Assembly (NCBI GenBank): GCA_945865635.1 | Contig: CAMBEP010000051.1 | Coordinates: 1-37,399, forward strand | Source of the DNA: Candidatus Kuenenia stuttgartensis | GTDB lineage: Bacteria > Planctomycetota > Planctomycetia > Isosphaerales > Isosphaeraceae | Direction of reading: 5' to 3' | Length of the DNA stretch: 37,399 nt | Shown: positions 8,753-18,030 of the stretch, piece by piece | How positions within the stretch are numbered: position 1 is the stretch's first letter | Layout: each line of letters begins with the position of its first letter | Notes under the pieces: generated by a model | What the model saw: only the letters and a program-made list of their open reading frames with translations | What the model was told of the DNA's origin: nothing | Databases searched by the model: none | Program-made: the position numbers and the translations under genes

Positions 8753-8826
8753 ATTTCAAGTGCCACAGAAGTAGTCTGGAGCGAGTTGAACAAACAATCA
8801 ATGCATCCCAAAACAAGGAATATCTG

Positions 8827-9351
8827 ATGAGTCTCAACGGCAAACGTGTCGCCATTTTGGTTGAAAAGTTTTACGAAGACCTCGAACTCTGGTACCCCTA
8901 CTACCGACTTATGGAGGCTGGCTGCAAAGTCATTCTGGTAGGCCCCAAGGCAGGCGAATCATACGCCTCTAAACATGGATACCCTTGCAAGTCGGATGTC
9001 GCTGCTAAGGATGTCTCAATTGACGATTTCGACGGTGTGATCATCCCAGGCGGTTATTCGCCTGATCATATGCGACGGTGCCCACCGATGATTCAGCTCG
9101 TGACCGACTGTGCCATCCAAGGCAAAATGCTTGCCGCAATCTGCCATGGTCCATGGATGCTTTGTTCTACAAAAGGCGCTCTAAAAGGCAAGCGTGCCAC
9201 AGGCTTTTTTGCCGTGCGTGACGATGTTGAAAACGCTGGCATGGTCTGGGAAGATGCGGCGTGCGTGCGTGATGGCAATCTGGTGACCAGTCGCACCCCA
9301 GCCGACCTTCCAGAATTTATGCAAGGTATTCTTGCTGCATTAGCGTCTTGA
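8827..9351 (+). CDS. DJ-1/PfpI family protein (class I glutamine amidotransferase-like)
   Basis: The ATG at 8827 has AAGGAAT upstream and gives 174 residues. The fold signature is complete: an acidic residue in EKFYEDLELWYP near residue 17, IIPGGYSPD, and the nucleophile elbow AAICHGPWML with C106-H107. Members include PfpI-type proteins and glyoxalase III/deglycase-like enzymes that act on methylglyoxal or damaged proteins. Which one applies here cannot be told. It follows the SDR gene on the same strand. A related second copy at 32815 is broken by a frameshift. Confidence 0.85.
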   Translation: MSLNGKRVAILVEKFYEDLELWYPYYRLMEAGCKVILVGPKAGESYASKHGYPCKSDVAAKDVSIDDFDGVIIPGGYSPDHMRRCPPMIQLVTDCAIQGKMLAAICHGPWMLCSTKGALKGKRATGFFAVRDDVENAGMVWEDAACVRDGNLVTSRTPADLPEFMQGILAALAS

Positions 9352-9364
9352 TTGTAATCTGAGG

Positions 9365-9413
9365 AAAAAGTGACTCGCTTCGTTTGATTTATCAACCGAA
9401 GCGGGCCGTTTTT
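9365..9413. terminator. bidirectional terminator between DJ-1/PfpI gene and xylose isomerase
   Basis: A stem of about 15 bp with one mismatch and one wobble pair spans 9374-9405 (CTCGCTTCGTTTGAT against ATCAACCGAAGCGGG, 2-base loop). It has T runs at 9409-9413 on the + strand and, on the minus strand, opposite the A run at 9365-9369. It can serve both convergent genes. Confidence 0.85.
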
Positions 9414-9434
9414 ATGAATTATTCCTCACTCAAA

Positions 9435-10751
9435 TCAGATAAACTCATTGATCAGGTTTTCGAGCATCTCTTGGCGACCGCTTCCAATTGGGGCTGAATC
9501 GCCTTTCTCAATCATCAGCTTTTCCAGATCTGCGAAACCTGACATACCGGATTCGATTTTCCGACCCAAATCTCCATCCCAGGAACTGTATCGGCTGGCT
9601 ACAAAATTGGCTAGGCGCCCGTCGGTCTGAATCGTATGGGCTATCTTCAAGCCACGTGCAAAAGCGTCCATCCCTCCGATGTGGGCGTAAAACAAGTCTA
9701 TTGGCTCGAAACTTTCGCGACGCACCTTGGCATCAAAATTCACTCCACCAGTCGTGAATCCGCCCATTTCCAAAATCTTGCGCATACAGTGCGTGGTCAG
9801 ATAGATGTCCGTAGGAAACTGATCTGTATCCCAGCCAAGCATCGGGTCACCCGTATTTGCATCGATCGAACCCAAAGCACCCGAATCCACGGCAACAGTC
9901 AACTCATGAAGCATCTCATGACCAGCAAGTGTGGCATGATTCGTCTCGAGATTCAATTTAAAATGATCCATAAGGTCATAAGCTCTAAGGAAGTTCAAGC
10001 ATGCTGCAGCATCTGTATCATACTGGTGCTTGGTTGGCTCCTTTGGCTTTGGCTCAATATAAAATTGGCCGGTAAAACCGATGGCCTTTTTATAATCCAC
10101 AGCCATATGTAGGAATTGGGCGAGATGATCTAGCTCACGCTTCATGTTCGTATTAAGAATGGTCTGATAACCTTCGCGACCTCCCCAAAATGTGTACCCC
10201 TCGCCATTTAACTCATGGGTGACTTCCATCGCCTTTTTGACTTGCGAAGCCGCCATCGCAAAGACTTCGACATTGGGGCTTGTAGACGCACCCTGATTGT
10301 ATCTTGGATGAGAGAAGAGATTGGCAGTTCCCCATAGCAACTTGATTCCTGTCCGTTGCTGCTCCTCTTTCAAAACCTTAACAACCTCATCAAAATTCTT
10401 ATGACTCTCGGAGAGATTCTTGCCTTCAGGCGCTACATCGCGATCGTGAAAAGCATAGTATGGAGCACCCAATTTAGAGATAAACTCAAAGGCCATTCGA
10501 GCCCTTCGCTGCGCGTTCAGAACGGAACCGGAACCATCTTCCCATGGTCTTAGGGCTGTACCGACACCAAACGGATCGCCCAGCGGATTCGAAAATGTAT
10601 GCCAATAAACCACCGAAAACCTGAGGTGGTCGCGCATCGACTTGCCACCTACCAGCTCATTGGCATCATAATGCTTAAACTCAAGTGGGTTACGTGAATT
10701 CGGGCCACCAAACGCAATCTTCGAAACACCCGGGAAGAATTCTGTGGACAT
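9435..10751 (-). CDS. xylA: xylose isomerase
   Basis: The ATG at 10751 has AGGA 8 bases upstream and gives 438 residues, the size of class II XylA (E. coli 440). The active-site His and its Asp partner are H102 and D105 ([10 protein letters not shown]). Metal ligands are in [44 protein letters not shown] and [13 protein letters not shown]. It interconverts D-xylose and D-xylulose, with D-glucose/fructose as a side reaction, in the cytoplasm. No xylulokinase is adjacent. It may belong with the secreted acetylxylan-esterase-like protein 7 kb away in using plant polysaccharide, which is inference. It is divergent from the TPR gene at 11079. Confidence 0.97.
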   Translation of the reverse strand: MSTEFFPGVSKIAFGGPNSRNPLEFKHYDANELVGGKSMRDHLRFSVVYWHTFSNPLGDPFGVGTALRPWEDGSGSVLNAQRRARMAFEFISKLGAPYYAFHDRDVAPEGKNLSESHKNFDEVVKVLKEEQQRTGIKLLWGTANLFSHPRYNQGASTSPNVEVFAMAASQVKKAMEVTHELNGEGYTFWGGREGYQTILNTNMKRELDHLAQFLHMAVDYKKAIGFTGQFYIEPKPKEPTKHQYDTDAAACLNFLRAYDLMDHFKLNLETNHATLAGHEMLHELTVAVDSGALGSIDANTGDPMLGWDTDQFPTDIYLTTHCMRKILEMGGFTTGGVNFDAKVRRESFEPIDLFYAHIGGMDAFARGLKIAHTIQTDGRLANFVASRYSSWDGDLGRKIESGMSGFADLEKLMIEKGDSAPIGSGRQEMLENLINEFI

Positions 10752-11078
10752 GATCAATTCCTGAACCTTCTGCGACACCCGGTCTATTTAACCCAATGTC
10801 TTGCTAGATATAGTTTTGTATTGTGAGAGCAGATCGCGGGGCAAGCAAATCGAATTCACTTGCCATAGGCCGCATACCGGATGCAGTCTAGCCGGAACGG
10901 GTGAACAGGGCAACGTCAGGAACGAGCTTTCTATTCCGAACTTGACGTTTTTCTGATCGGAGGGGCTTTTTGTCTGACCGCCCAAACGGCTATGATAGAG
11001 AAAGCGAACTTATGAGCTCTTCAAACTCTGTACACGTCAATCTCGGTTGATTCAGCCAAGCCTCTAAGAGACATAGGC
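10752..11078. other. intergenic region between divergent genes
   Basis: These 327 bases separate xylA from the TPR operon and should hold both promoters. A possible + promoter is TTTTTG at 10967-10972, an 18-base spacer and TATGAT at 10991-10996. No RNA gene or conserved riboswitch was recognised. Confidence 0.5.
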
Positions 11079-13889
11079 ATGAACTACCCCATCTCAAATA
11101 TCCCAAATCACTCGAAATATTCAACACTCAGATCTGTGAGTCTTGGTGTTCTTTTGACCTTTTTCCTTACTCAGCCATTATGGTCTCAGTCTGCCAATAG
11201 ATTAGAGAAACCGACAAGCAATCCTAAAAACAAGGAAGAAGTTTTTCTAGAAGGGCTCTGGACTCGTGGTTATTACGACCTGGCTAGCGACTACCTTTCC
11301 CAACTTAAGAACCTTAAGAAGATTGATGCAAAACGAATCGATTGGCTAAACGCACGATCAACTTTTGAAGAAGCCTCTGTCCAGGTCGACCTTAATAAAC
11401 GCCGCGGACTGTTAGAAAAATCCGTCTCACAGATGAGCCAGTCTATTTCAGCCATGACAGACTCCAACGAATCTCTTCTTGCTCGTCTCCCACAAGTACG
11501 CACTATTATCGAACTGGCTCACCTACTCTGGGTTGACTCTCAGGATAAGCCCACACCTAGCCAGGCTGAAGTTCTCCTGAAACAGGCCCGACAACGACTT
11601 GACGATGCTCGAAAGTATAACGATATTTTAACAGATGGACTTAGCAAACGCGAAAAGACTTTTAAATTGCCGGTTTTGCCTGACGATCCAAGGCGTCCCG
11701 AATTTGAATCCACCCAGCTCGACAGACTGAATGCCCAGTTGCAATCTGCACTTATCGACTACGAAGAAGCTCAGACCTGGCCTGATAAGTCTAATGAACG
11801 TAAAGAAAAATTGACTCAGGCAAACCTCATCCTCCAAAAATTATATGAACAGAATCGCCAGCAAATCGCGGGACAAAATGCCCGTCTATGGCAGGCCAAG
11901 TGCCTTCAGGAACTTGGCAAGCTACCCGAAGCTTCGGGCATTTATGGTGAACTGATTGATCAGGCCGACCCTGCCCTCAAAGTCATCAAACGCCGGGCCA
12001 TGTATTTCCGACTGCTTGCTTATCGCGATCGGGGAGATTTTGCGATTGCTGCAGATGAAGCAATTCGCTGGCTAAGTGCCTTCCCTGATCAGTCCAGAAC
12101 AGATGACGGTCTCGGAGTTCAACTCGAACTTGCGAGAAACATTTTATTGAACTTGCCGAAATCAACCGCCAGCGAAAAGGTGGCTCGAGAACGAACTGCT
12201 GGAGAACGACTAGGTAACGTGGTGAGGGTTTATTCACGCCATCAAGCAGAAGCACGGAAATTATTAAATCAAATCCGAAAATCAGGCCCGGAGATCAATC
12301 CCCAGCGACTCGATTTAACTACAGCTTTTGCAGCAGGACAGGAGTCGTTGGAATTAAAGGACTGGTCTCGAGCCGAAAAATGCTTTGAAGTGGCAGCACA
12401 GAAATCTCAGGCAGTGAAGGACAATCTGAATTATGTAAAAGCACGATATTTCCAATCCATCGCCTTGTTTCGATCCGACCAATATTATGAATCTTTTGTG
12501 CTCGGCAACCACATTGCCAGACAATATCCAAGCACGGCACTTGCGGCAAACGCTGCCGAGATTGCTGTTGCTTCAATGACTTATGCTTACAACGAGCTGA
12601 AAACAGTTGATCCCACTTCAGATTTAAACCGCCTGACAGAACTTGCGGAATATGTTACAAAAACATGGCCTGATACGCCTCAGTCTGATACATGTTTAAT
12701 CACACTCGGCGAAATCGCTCGCGGACAAGGGCGTTTTGACACCGCTGCAAGATATCTCGAAAAGATCAATTCCAGTTCCGATAAGTTTGGCGAGGCTCAA
12801 TCAAAGCTTGGGCTTGTACTCTGGCGTAAAAGTCAGTCTTTCAAACCAGGTTCTGCTGAAACTGTAATTCATAAAACGAATCAAGATGCCATTGATGCAT
12901 TCCGCAGGTCTCTGGAGCATAGTGTAAAAATTGGGTTACCATCTGAAGATCCGAAATTGATCGCTACAAGGCTCGATCTGGCTGATGTGCTAATTCTGAT
13001 CGGAAAACCATTAGAATCTCTAATGATTTTAAAAGAGGCCGAGCAAAAGTCCAAAGAATCGCCTGCGGAATTACAATCGCGACTGAGACGCACCAGGGTC
13101 AGGGCACTGATCGCAACTGATCAGCTTGAACAAGCCCTATCCGACCTTCAGGCTGCGGAAATTTCCGGACAAAGTGCTGAAGAGATCTCGGCATTGTATT
13201 TTCAGCTTGGCCAATCGATCCAAGAAGAAATCAAAGAGCTGAAAGCAAAAAGCGATGGCCGGCTCGTGCGTGTTCGCCAATCCTATCAATCATTTCTTAA
13301 AGCGTTGGCTGCCAGCAAAGCCGGTGATTCCTGGCAGTCGCTTCAATGGGTTGCTGAAGCTCAACTTGACGACAATCAACCAGCAGCAGCTTTGGCCACC
13401 CTTCAGCGAATCAACTCTCAATACATCCTGAATGAAAACTTCAGCAATGATCCCGCAAATCACCAGCGGATCAATCGAACCCTTCTTAAAACTGCAGAAG
13501 CCGCAAGAATCACAAGCCAATTCCCACTCGCCTCTGCCAGCCTTTCGACAGTCAGCTCCCAAAACCCCAACCTTCTTCCTCTTATGATGGAACAAGGGCG
13601 TCTACTGGAAGCTCAAGGCAAAACGAACGAAGCATTCTTGCACTGGAGATCGCTGGCAACACGGCTTGGGGGATTAAACCCACGTCCTTCGGAATATTAT
13701 GAGTCGTGGATTGAAGTCGCTCAAAGCCTTGAAAAACAAGGTAAATCTTCGACAGCTCGACAGACTTTGGCTGGAATCCTCCGATTGGGAGGGTCTAAAA
13801 TTCCACCAGAATGGAGATCGGCCTTGGAAAAAGAAATGAACCGGATTTCACCACCCAACACTCCATTAAAATCGGGTGCACAAAAATGA
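11079..13889 (+). CDS. exported tetratricopeptide-repeat protein, first gene of Exb cluster
   Basis: This 936-residue protein has a signal peptide (about residues 15-37, VSLGVLLTFFLTQPLWSQ). The rest is helical and rich in TPR-like units such as LWQAKCLQELGKLPEASGIY, FEVAAQKSQAVKDNLNYVKA and RQGRFDTAARYLEK. TPR solenoids bind partner proteins or peptides; here the protein would act in the periplasm. No catalytic motif was seen. The next gene begins with an ATGA overlap, so translation of the two is coupled. The downstream ExbB/ExbD genes suggest a load-bearing or scaffold part of a proton-driven envelope complex. The precise role is inference. Confidence 0.75.
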   Translation: MNYPISNIPNHSKYSTLRSVSLGVLLTFFLTQPLWSQSANRLEKPTSNPKNKEEVFLEGLWTRGYYDLASDYLSQLKNLKKIDAKRIDWLNARSTFEEASVQVDLNKRRGLLEKSVSQMSQSISAMTDSNESLLARLPQVRTIIELAHLLWVDSQDKPTPSQAEVLLKQARQRLDDARKYNDILTDGLSKREKTFKLPVLPDDPRRPEFESTQLDRLNAQLQSALIDYEEAQTWPDKSNERKEKLTQANLILQKLYEQNRQQIAGQNARLWQAKCLQELGKLPEASGIYGELIDQADPALKVIKRRAMYFRLLAYRDRGDFAIAADEAIRWLSAFPDQSRTDDGLGVQLELARNILLNLPKSTASEKVARERTAGERLGNVVRVYSRHQAEARKLLNQIRKSGPEINPQRLDLTTAFAAGQESLELKDWSRAEKCFEVAAQKSQAVKDNLNYVKARYFQSIALFRSDQYYESFVLGNHIARQYPSTALAANAAEIAVASMTYAYNELKTVDPTSDLNRLTELAEYVTKTWPDTPQSDTCLITLGEIARGQGRFDTAARYLEKINSSSDKFGEAQSKLGLVLWRKSQSFKPGSAETVIHKTNQDAIDAFRRSLEHSVKIGLPSEDPKLIATRLDLADVLILIGKPLESLMILKEAEQKSKESPAELQSRLRRTRVRALIATDQLEQALSDLQAAEISGQSAEEISALYFQLGQSIQEEIKELKAKSDGRLVRVRQSYQSFLKALAASKAGDSWQSLQWVAEAQLDDNQPAAALATLQRINSQYILNENFSNDPANHQRINRTLLKTAEAARITSQFPLASASLSTVSSQNPNLLPLMMEQGRLLEAQGKTNEAFLHWRSLATRLGGLNPRPSEYYESWIEVAQSLEKQGKSSTARQTLAGILRLGGSKIPPEWRSALEKEMNRISPPNTPLKSGAQK

Positions 13890-14968
13890 CTATCAGAACA
13901 AAATCGCATTTCGTCTCAATTTTTGCATTCTTCAGCACCTTGGTTCTGGCTTTGGCTGGATCAGACAAAACTCAAGCCCAGACCGATGAAATCCAGTTAA
14001 AACCAGTCAATGGCCAAACCAACGGCCGGATTGTAAGAGGAATCATCACATCGGAATCTCCACGCGACGTTAAAATCCAAGTCAATGGCAAGCCCGAAAC
14101 AATTTCAGTGGATGATTTTGCAAATATTGATTACGCAAACACGCCACCTGCTTTTTTTGAAGCAAAGTTACGCGAAAAAGCAGGCGAATTCGAAGCGGCT
14201 CTGGACAGCTATAAACGCGCTGCTGGAGCAAGCGGTATTAAGCCCTACGTTCAGCAGCTTGTCAAGTTTCGATATGCCAGCGCGCTTGCGGACTCCACTT
14301 CAAGCGATGCTAAAAAACTTCCGGAAGCAATTGATTCGCTTCAGGAATTCGTTAAGACCTATCCTTCAAGTCGTCATACCGCGAATGCGGCGGAACTTCT
14401 CCTAAATCTGGTCCGAAGTGGGTCTGACGAAAAACAGGTGGACTCGGTCCTTGCGGACATTGTAAAAATCCCTGGATCCCAAGCCCGTTTCAACATTCTC
14501 AAAGCCGATCTGCTAACGGAGCGTGGGAAACCCGAGGAAGCCCTCAAATTATTGGCGACGACTAAATCAAAGATTCCGAAAAAATCAGAACTTGAGCGAG
14601 TCGCCCAGTCTGTACAGATTAACGCTCTTGTGGCTCAAAAAGATTTTGCAGAAGCTGAGAAGCAAGTCAGAATCCTGATTGATTCCGCAGAGCCGAATGA
14701 CTATTCTGCTCTTGCTCCGGCTTACAATGCCCTTGGAGACTGCTTGCGTGCCGCTGGCAAGCCCAAAGATGCGATCATTGCTTATCTTCATACAGAGATT
14801 CTTTATGAGAAGTCTGCAAATGAACACGCCAAATCGTTGGCTTCAATCACTCAACTCTGGAGGATTCTTGATAAGCCCGACCGCGCTGAGCAGACTCTCA
14901 ACAAGTTGGCGACAACCTATCCACGCAGCCAATGGCTGAAAAAAGCCCAACCTGCTGCAAAGCCATGA
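13886..14968 (+). CDS. exported TPR protein, second gene of Exb cluster
   Basis: I start at 13886, where ATG overlaps the previous TGA (ATGA), giving 360 residues. MTIRTKSHFVSIFAFFSTLV and LALAGSDKTQAQ form a signal peptide cut near residue 31. An N-terminal beta segment follows (GRIVRGIITSESPRDVKIQV). Then come helical repeats of TPR/YbgF (CpoB)-like type, such as AKLREKAGEFEAALDSYKRA, LKADLLTERGKPEEALKLL and LGDCLRAAGKPKDAIIAYL. CpoB-like TPR proteins work beside the Tol-Pal motor in Proteobacteria, and this gene sits directly before ExbB/TolQ. Sequence identity to CpoB is not claimed. Confidence 0.75.
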   Translation: MTIRTKSHFVSIFAFFSTLVLALAGSDKTQAQTDEIQLKPVNGQTNGRIVRGIITSESPRDVKIQVNGKPETISVDDFANIDYANTPPAFFEAKLREKAGEFEAALDSYKRAAGASGIKPYVQQLVKFRYASALADSTSSDAKKLPEAIDSLQEFVKTYPSSRHTANAAELLLNLVRSGSDEKQVDSVLADIVKIPGSQARFNILKADLLTERGKPEEALKLLATTKSKIPKKSELERVAQSVQINALVAQKDFAEAEKQVRILIDSAEPNDYSALAPAYNALGDCLRAAGKPKDAIIAYLHTEILYEKSANEHAKSLASITQLWRILDKPDRAEQTLNKLATTYPRSQWLKKAQPAAKP

Positions 14969-14982
14969 ATTATCGATAATTC
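14967..14982. repeat. 16-bp perfect palindrome at operon junction
   Basis: GAATTATCGATAATTC reads the same on both strands and overlaps the stop codon of the TPR gene, about 60 bases before exbB. It could be an operator or an RNA hairpin with a small loop. No function is known. Confidence 0.5.
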
Positions 14983-15042
14983 CAATTTAAGTCACTCGTA
15001 CAAGGTCCACCCAAAACCGCATTGATTCGGGAGAAAAACAGA

Positions 15043-15996
15043 ATGCAAGGCTTCCATCGGATTCATCAGGTTTTTTCGGCATCCTTACTGGTCACCCTAT
15101 TTACTAGTGTGGCATTCTCACAAGAACCTCCAAAAGCGGTTCCGCCTGCTGCTGCGAAAGCTACGGAACCAGCCAAGCCAAACGCCCCTGCTCAACCACC
15201 ATCGCAAGTACCTGATGCCGTTGAAGTTCCACCGGCAATGGCTGACACTCGTCCTTCGAGTACAAATCCACCTGCAAATGCAACTTCGGCCAATGCGCCC
15301 TCCGCTCCTCCCCAAGAGGAAAGTTTGTTGTTATGGATCTATAAAGCGGAAGGCATTTTCTTTTTCCCACAATTATTCATGTCAATTGCCCTTGTTGCAA
15401 TGATCGTTCTTTATTCTATGCAGGTTGGCAGAAAAGAATTCATGCCTTTGGATTTTCTTGACGGCATGGAGAACCTGACCAAGGAAAAAAAATATCAGGA
15501 AGCTTATGATTTCGCAAAATTAAACCCATCTCTCATTGGTCGATTGCTGACAGCAGGCGTTGTCAGGCTCCAAACATCGGGCGGGCAATACCCACAAGCC
15601 CTTGAGGCGATGCAAGAAATTGGCGAAGACGATGGCATGAAATTCGACCACAGGCTAAGCTATCTTGCTATGCTTGCAAATATTGCCACCATGGTTGGCC
15701 TTCTTGGAACAGTTTGGGGCATGGTCGCCGCCTTTATGGTGATTGCCCAAAGCGATACAAGCCCTAAACCCAGCGAATTGGCGACCGGTGTAAGTCAAGC
15801 GCTGGTCACAACCGTCTGGGGCTTGATGCAAGCCATTCCGGCGATTGTGGCCCACACGATCATTAAAAATCGGATCTCTCGCATGATGCTCGAAACAGGT
15901 ATCGCAGCGGAACGCTTGCTGGGCCGATTCCAAAGTTTGGCAAAACCAGGAAAATCTGTTGCCGCCACTTCGACCATGACTGGCCCCTCTGCTTAA
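15043..15996 (+). CDS. MotA/TolQ/ExbB proton channel protein with Pro/Ala-rich N-terminal extension
   Basis: The ATG at 15043 has GGGAG upstream and gives 317 residues; a TTG seven codons earlier is less likely. It starts with a signal peptide (cut after AFS, about residue 26) and a Pro/Ala/Ser-rich chain to about residue 92 that would lie in the periplasm. Three membrane segments of the ExbB/TolQ fold follow: LFMSIALVAMIVLYSMQV, LSYLAMLANIATMVGLLGTVWG and VSQALVTTVWGLMQAIPAIVAH. The G-L-L-G-T-V and T-T-V-W-G motifs are typical. With ExbD it forms a pentamer/dimer motor using the proton gradient. No TonB gene is adjacent, so a Tol- or Agl-like use is possible. Confidence 0.9.
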   Translation: MQGFHRIHQVFSASLLVTLFTSVAFSQEPPKAVPPAAAKATEPAKPNAPAQPPSQVPDAVEVPPAMADTRPSSTNPPANATSANAPSAPPQEESLLLWIYKAEGIFFFPQLFMSIALVAMIVLYSMQVGRKEFMPLDFLDGMENLTKEKKYQEAYDFAKLNPSLIGRLLTAGVVRLQTSGGQYPQALEAMQEIGEDDGMKFDHRLSYLAMLANIATMVGLLGTVWGMVAAFMVIAQSDTSPKPSELATGVSQALVTTVWGLMQAIPAIVAHTIIKNRISRMMLETGIAAERLLGRFQSLAKPGKSVAATSTMTGPSA

Positions 15997-16058
15997 ACCG
16001 AGATGAGTCAGGCGAAAATTGATCCCAACTCCGTTTCGCCTAGACTGGGAGCCATTCC

Positions 16059-16535
16059 ATGAGATTACGTAAAGCTCGATCTGGATCAGAAGATGCAGTT
16101 CTTGACATGACTCCGATGATCGACATGACGTTCCAGTTGATCACTTTTTTCATGTTCACTCTGAATTTCTCTAATGATCTGCTCGATGAACGTGTCCGAC
16201 TTCCGCTTGCCGATTCGGCGACACCCACAAGCCAGTCACCACAGTCACCTGTGTACATCAACATGAGTCGCGAAGGACTGGTTTATCTGCTTGGCGGAGA
16301 GGCTATCGATCCAAAAGCTGATTCCACCGCAATTCGGCGTCATCTCGCTGTCGAAGCTCAAATGGCTAAAGTCAACATGAAAGTGGCCGGAGTTGACACC
16401 AGCACTGGACTCTGGACCACGATTATCATAAGAGCCGACGATTCTGCGCCTTATGGAAATGTCCAAAAAGTCATCCAGATCGCTCAGCAGACGGGTTTTA
16501 CCAAGTTCTGGCTGAGAGCAAACAAAACCCCTTAA
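16059..16535 (+). CDS. ExbD/TolR family protein, copy 1
   Basis: This 158-residue protein has GGGAG 7 bases before its ATG. It has a short basic N terminus, then LDMTPMIDMTFQLITFFMFTLNF, which is the single membrane helix with the essential Asp (MID) that carries protons in ExbD/TolR. A periplasmic beta/alpha domain follows (WTTIIIRADDSAPYGNVQKV then IQIAQQTGFTKFWLRANK). It pairs with the ExbB upstream. The second ExbD gene 65 bases on (from 16600) shares the N-terminal layout but little of the periplasmic sequence, so the two may form a heteromeric stator plug. Confidence 0.92.
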   Translation: MRLRKARSGSEDAVLDMTPMIDMTFQLITFFMFTLNFSNDLLDERVRLPLADSATPTSQSPQSPVYINMSREGLVYLLGGEAIDPKADSTAIRRHLAVEAQMAKVNMKVAGVDTSTGLWTTIIIRADDSAPYGNVQKVIQIAQQTGFTKFWLRANKTP

Positions 16536-16599
16536 AACAGGGCATGAACTTGTTCACAATAATGGCTGATCCTCATCCTACTCGATGGAAAAGAAAACC

Positions 16600-17058
16600 A
16601 TGAAGATTAGAAAAACAGGATCAAGTGAGTCAAAAGTATCACTTGAAATGACGCCCATGATCGACGTGGTTTTTCAGCTCCTGATCTTTTTCATGTTTAC
16701 CTTCAAGATTGTCACGGTTGAAGGCGAATTTTCGATCACTATGCCCTCGGCTGAACTTGGCTCGGCTGCCCCCACAAGCGAAAACACGACCGCCTTACCG
16801 GATATCCAAGTGCGAATGACAGCGTCTCAGTTGGGTGACCTCGATGGCATTCAGGTTGGCGAGAATCAGATGAAATCGCTCGAAGAACTGGCCCAGACCC
16901 TCAAGGATATTGTCGGTGACGATCCTAAAGTAGCCAGCGATGTAGAAATGCAAATCGTTGCACCTGATAATCTTAAGTACGGATTCGTAGTTGGAGCCAT
17001 TAATGCAGCCGCCAAAGTCAGGATCCAGAAAATCAAGTTCAATCCACCTAGTTCCTAA
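16600..17058 (+). CDS. ExbD/TolR family protein, copy 2
   Basis: I start at the ATG at 16600 (MKIRKTGS), which lines up with MRLRKARS of copy 1 and has GGAAAAG upstream; an ATG five codons earlier is the alternative. It is about 152 residues. The membrane helix LEMTPMIDVVFQLLIFFMFT again contains the conserved Asp. The periplasmic part differs from copy 1, with an acidic helix (LEELAQTLKDIVGDDPKVAS) and the common end segment LKYGFVVGAINAAAKVRIQK. Paired ExbD genes behind one ExbB occur in several motor systems, including Myxococcus Agl/Gls and other non-TonB systems. Confidence 0.92.
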   Translation: MKIRKTGSSESKVSLEMTPMIDVVFQLLIFFMFTFKIVTVEGEFSITMPSAELGSAAPTSENTTALPDIQVRMTASQLGDLDGIQVGENQMKSLEELAQTLKDIVGDDPKVASDVEMQIVAPDNLKYGFVVGAINAAAKVRIQKIKFNPPSS

Positions 17059-17090
17059 TTTTTGGGATTACTCTGTCAGGGTTTAAGAAA

Positions 17091-17852
17091 TTGACTTCAG
17101 AAAACCGGCTATCACTGGATCCGGATCAAATTCTTAGCACGGCCCAAAAGCTTTCGCTACGAATTTATGACCGTTTTCCTGACTCGGGTCTTGCCATCCT
17201 GAGTAAAGATTTGTGCGAAGTCGCCAGAGTCACAGTTCGTCAAGTGAATCTTGCCCATCGCCCTACCATAGGCTTGAGAATCATAGCTTGGCTTCTGATC
17301 GGTCTTGGTCTTGCCATTCTGATTCAGCTTGGCGGTCAACTCCACACAAATTGGGACTTGGGTCACCCAGGTGATTTTATCCAATCTTTTCAGGCGGCTA
17401 TTGAAAGTGCTGTTTTTCTTGTTGCATCCATTTTATTTGTCCTTGGATGGGAGAATCGGATCAAGCGTCGCCGAGCCTTGAATTACTTACGCGAACTAAG
17501 AACCATAGCACACTTGGTTGACATGCATCAGCTCAATAAAACACCTGATACCATTCGCTTCAACGCCATCCCAACCCCCAACTCTCCGAAGAGGCTCATG
17601 AGTCCGTTCCAGTTAGCGCGTTATTTTGGATTCTGTTCCGAGATGCTTTCGATTGTCGGTAAGCTGGCAACGCTTTATGCTCAAGAATTTTCTGATAATT
17701 TCGTCTCGCAATCAGTCGATCAAATTGAGGACCTGACCACCAGTTTATCCTCAAAAATCTGGCAAAAAAGCATGTTGATCACCCCTAAAGCTGCAGGCGA
17801 ATTGTTTTCGAACCCGAACATATCCGAGAACGATCTGAATCAAAACACTTGA
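17091..17852 (+). CDS. two-TM membrane protein, last gene of Exb cluster, unknown
   Basis: This starts with TTG at 17091, about 30 bases after the second ExbD, with AGGG 10 bases upstream; it has 253 residues. Two hydrophobic helices are visible, residues of about 65-84 (IIAWLLIGLGLAILIQLGG) and 105-123 (ESAVFLVASILFVLGW). Between them lies a short loop, and on either side cytoplasmic domains. The N-terminal part reads ILSTAQKLSLRIYDRFPDSG and the C-terminal part is helical (LARYFGFCSEMLSIVGKLAT). I do not recognise the family. Its position suggests a helper of the motor. Confidence 0.7.
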   Translation: MTSENRLSLDPDQILSTAQKLSLRIYDRFPDSGLAILSKDLCEVARVTVRQVNLAHRPTIGLRIIAWLLIGLGLAILIQLGGQLHTNWDLGHPGDFIQSFQAAIESAVFLVASILFVLGWENRIKRRRALNYLRELRTIAHLVDMHQLNKTPDTIRFNAIPTPNSPKRLMSPFQLARYFGFCSEMLSIVGKLATLYAQEFSDNFVSQSVDQIEDLTTSLSSKIWQKSMLITPKAAGELFSNPNISENDLNQNT

Positions 17853-18030
17853 ATCTCTCACGAATTCCTGTTTAATAGGACTGACTCAGCTATTTCCCAC
17901 CCCAATCAGCTTGACTTGCTACGAATCCCAAGAATCCGGCCTACGTGTTGTAAAACCCATGTCCGCCATTACCTGCAAAGTCTCTCATCCAGCCCGTTCA
18001 CAGCAATCTATGCCCTTCGGAGCACGTTTC

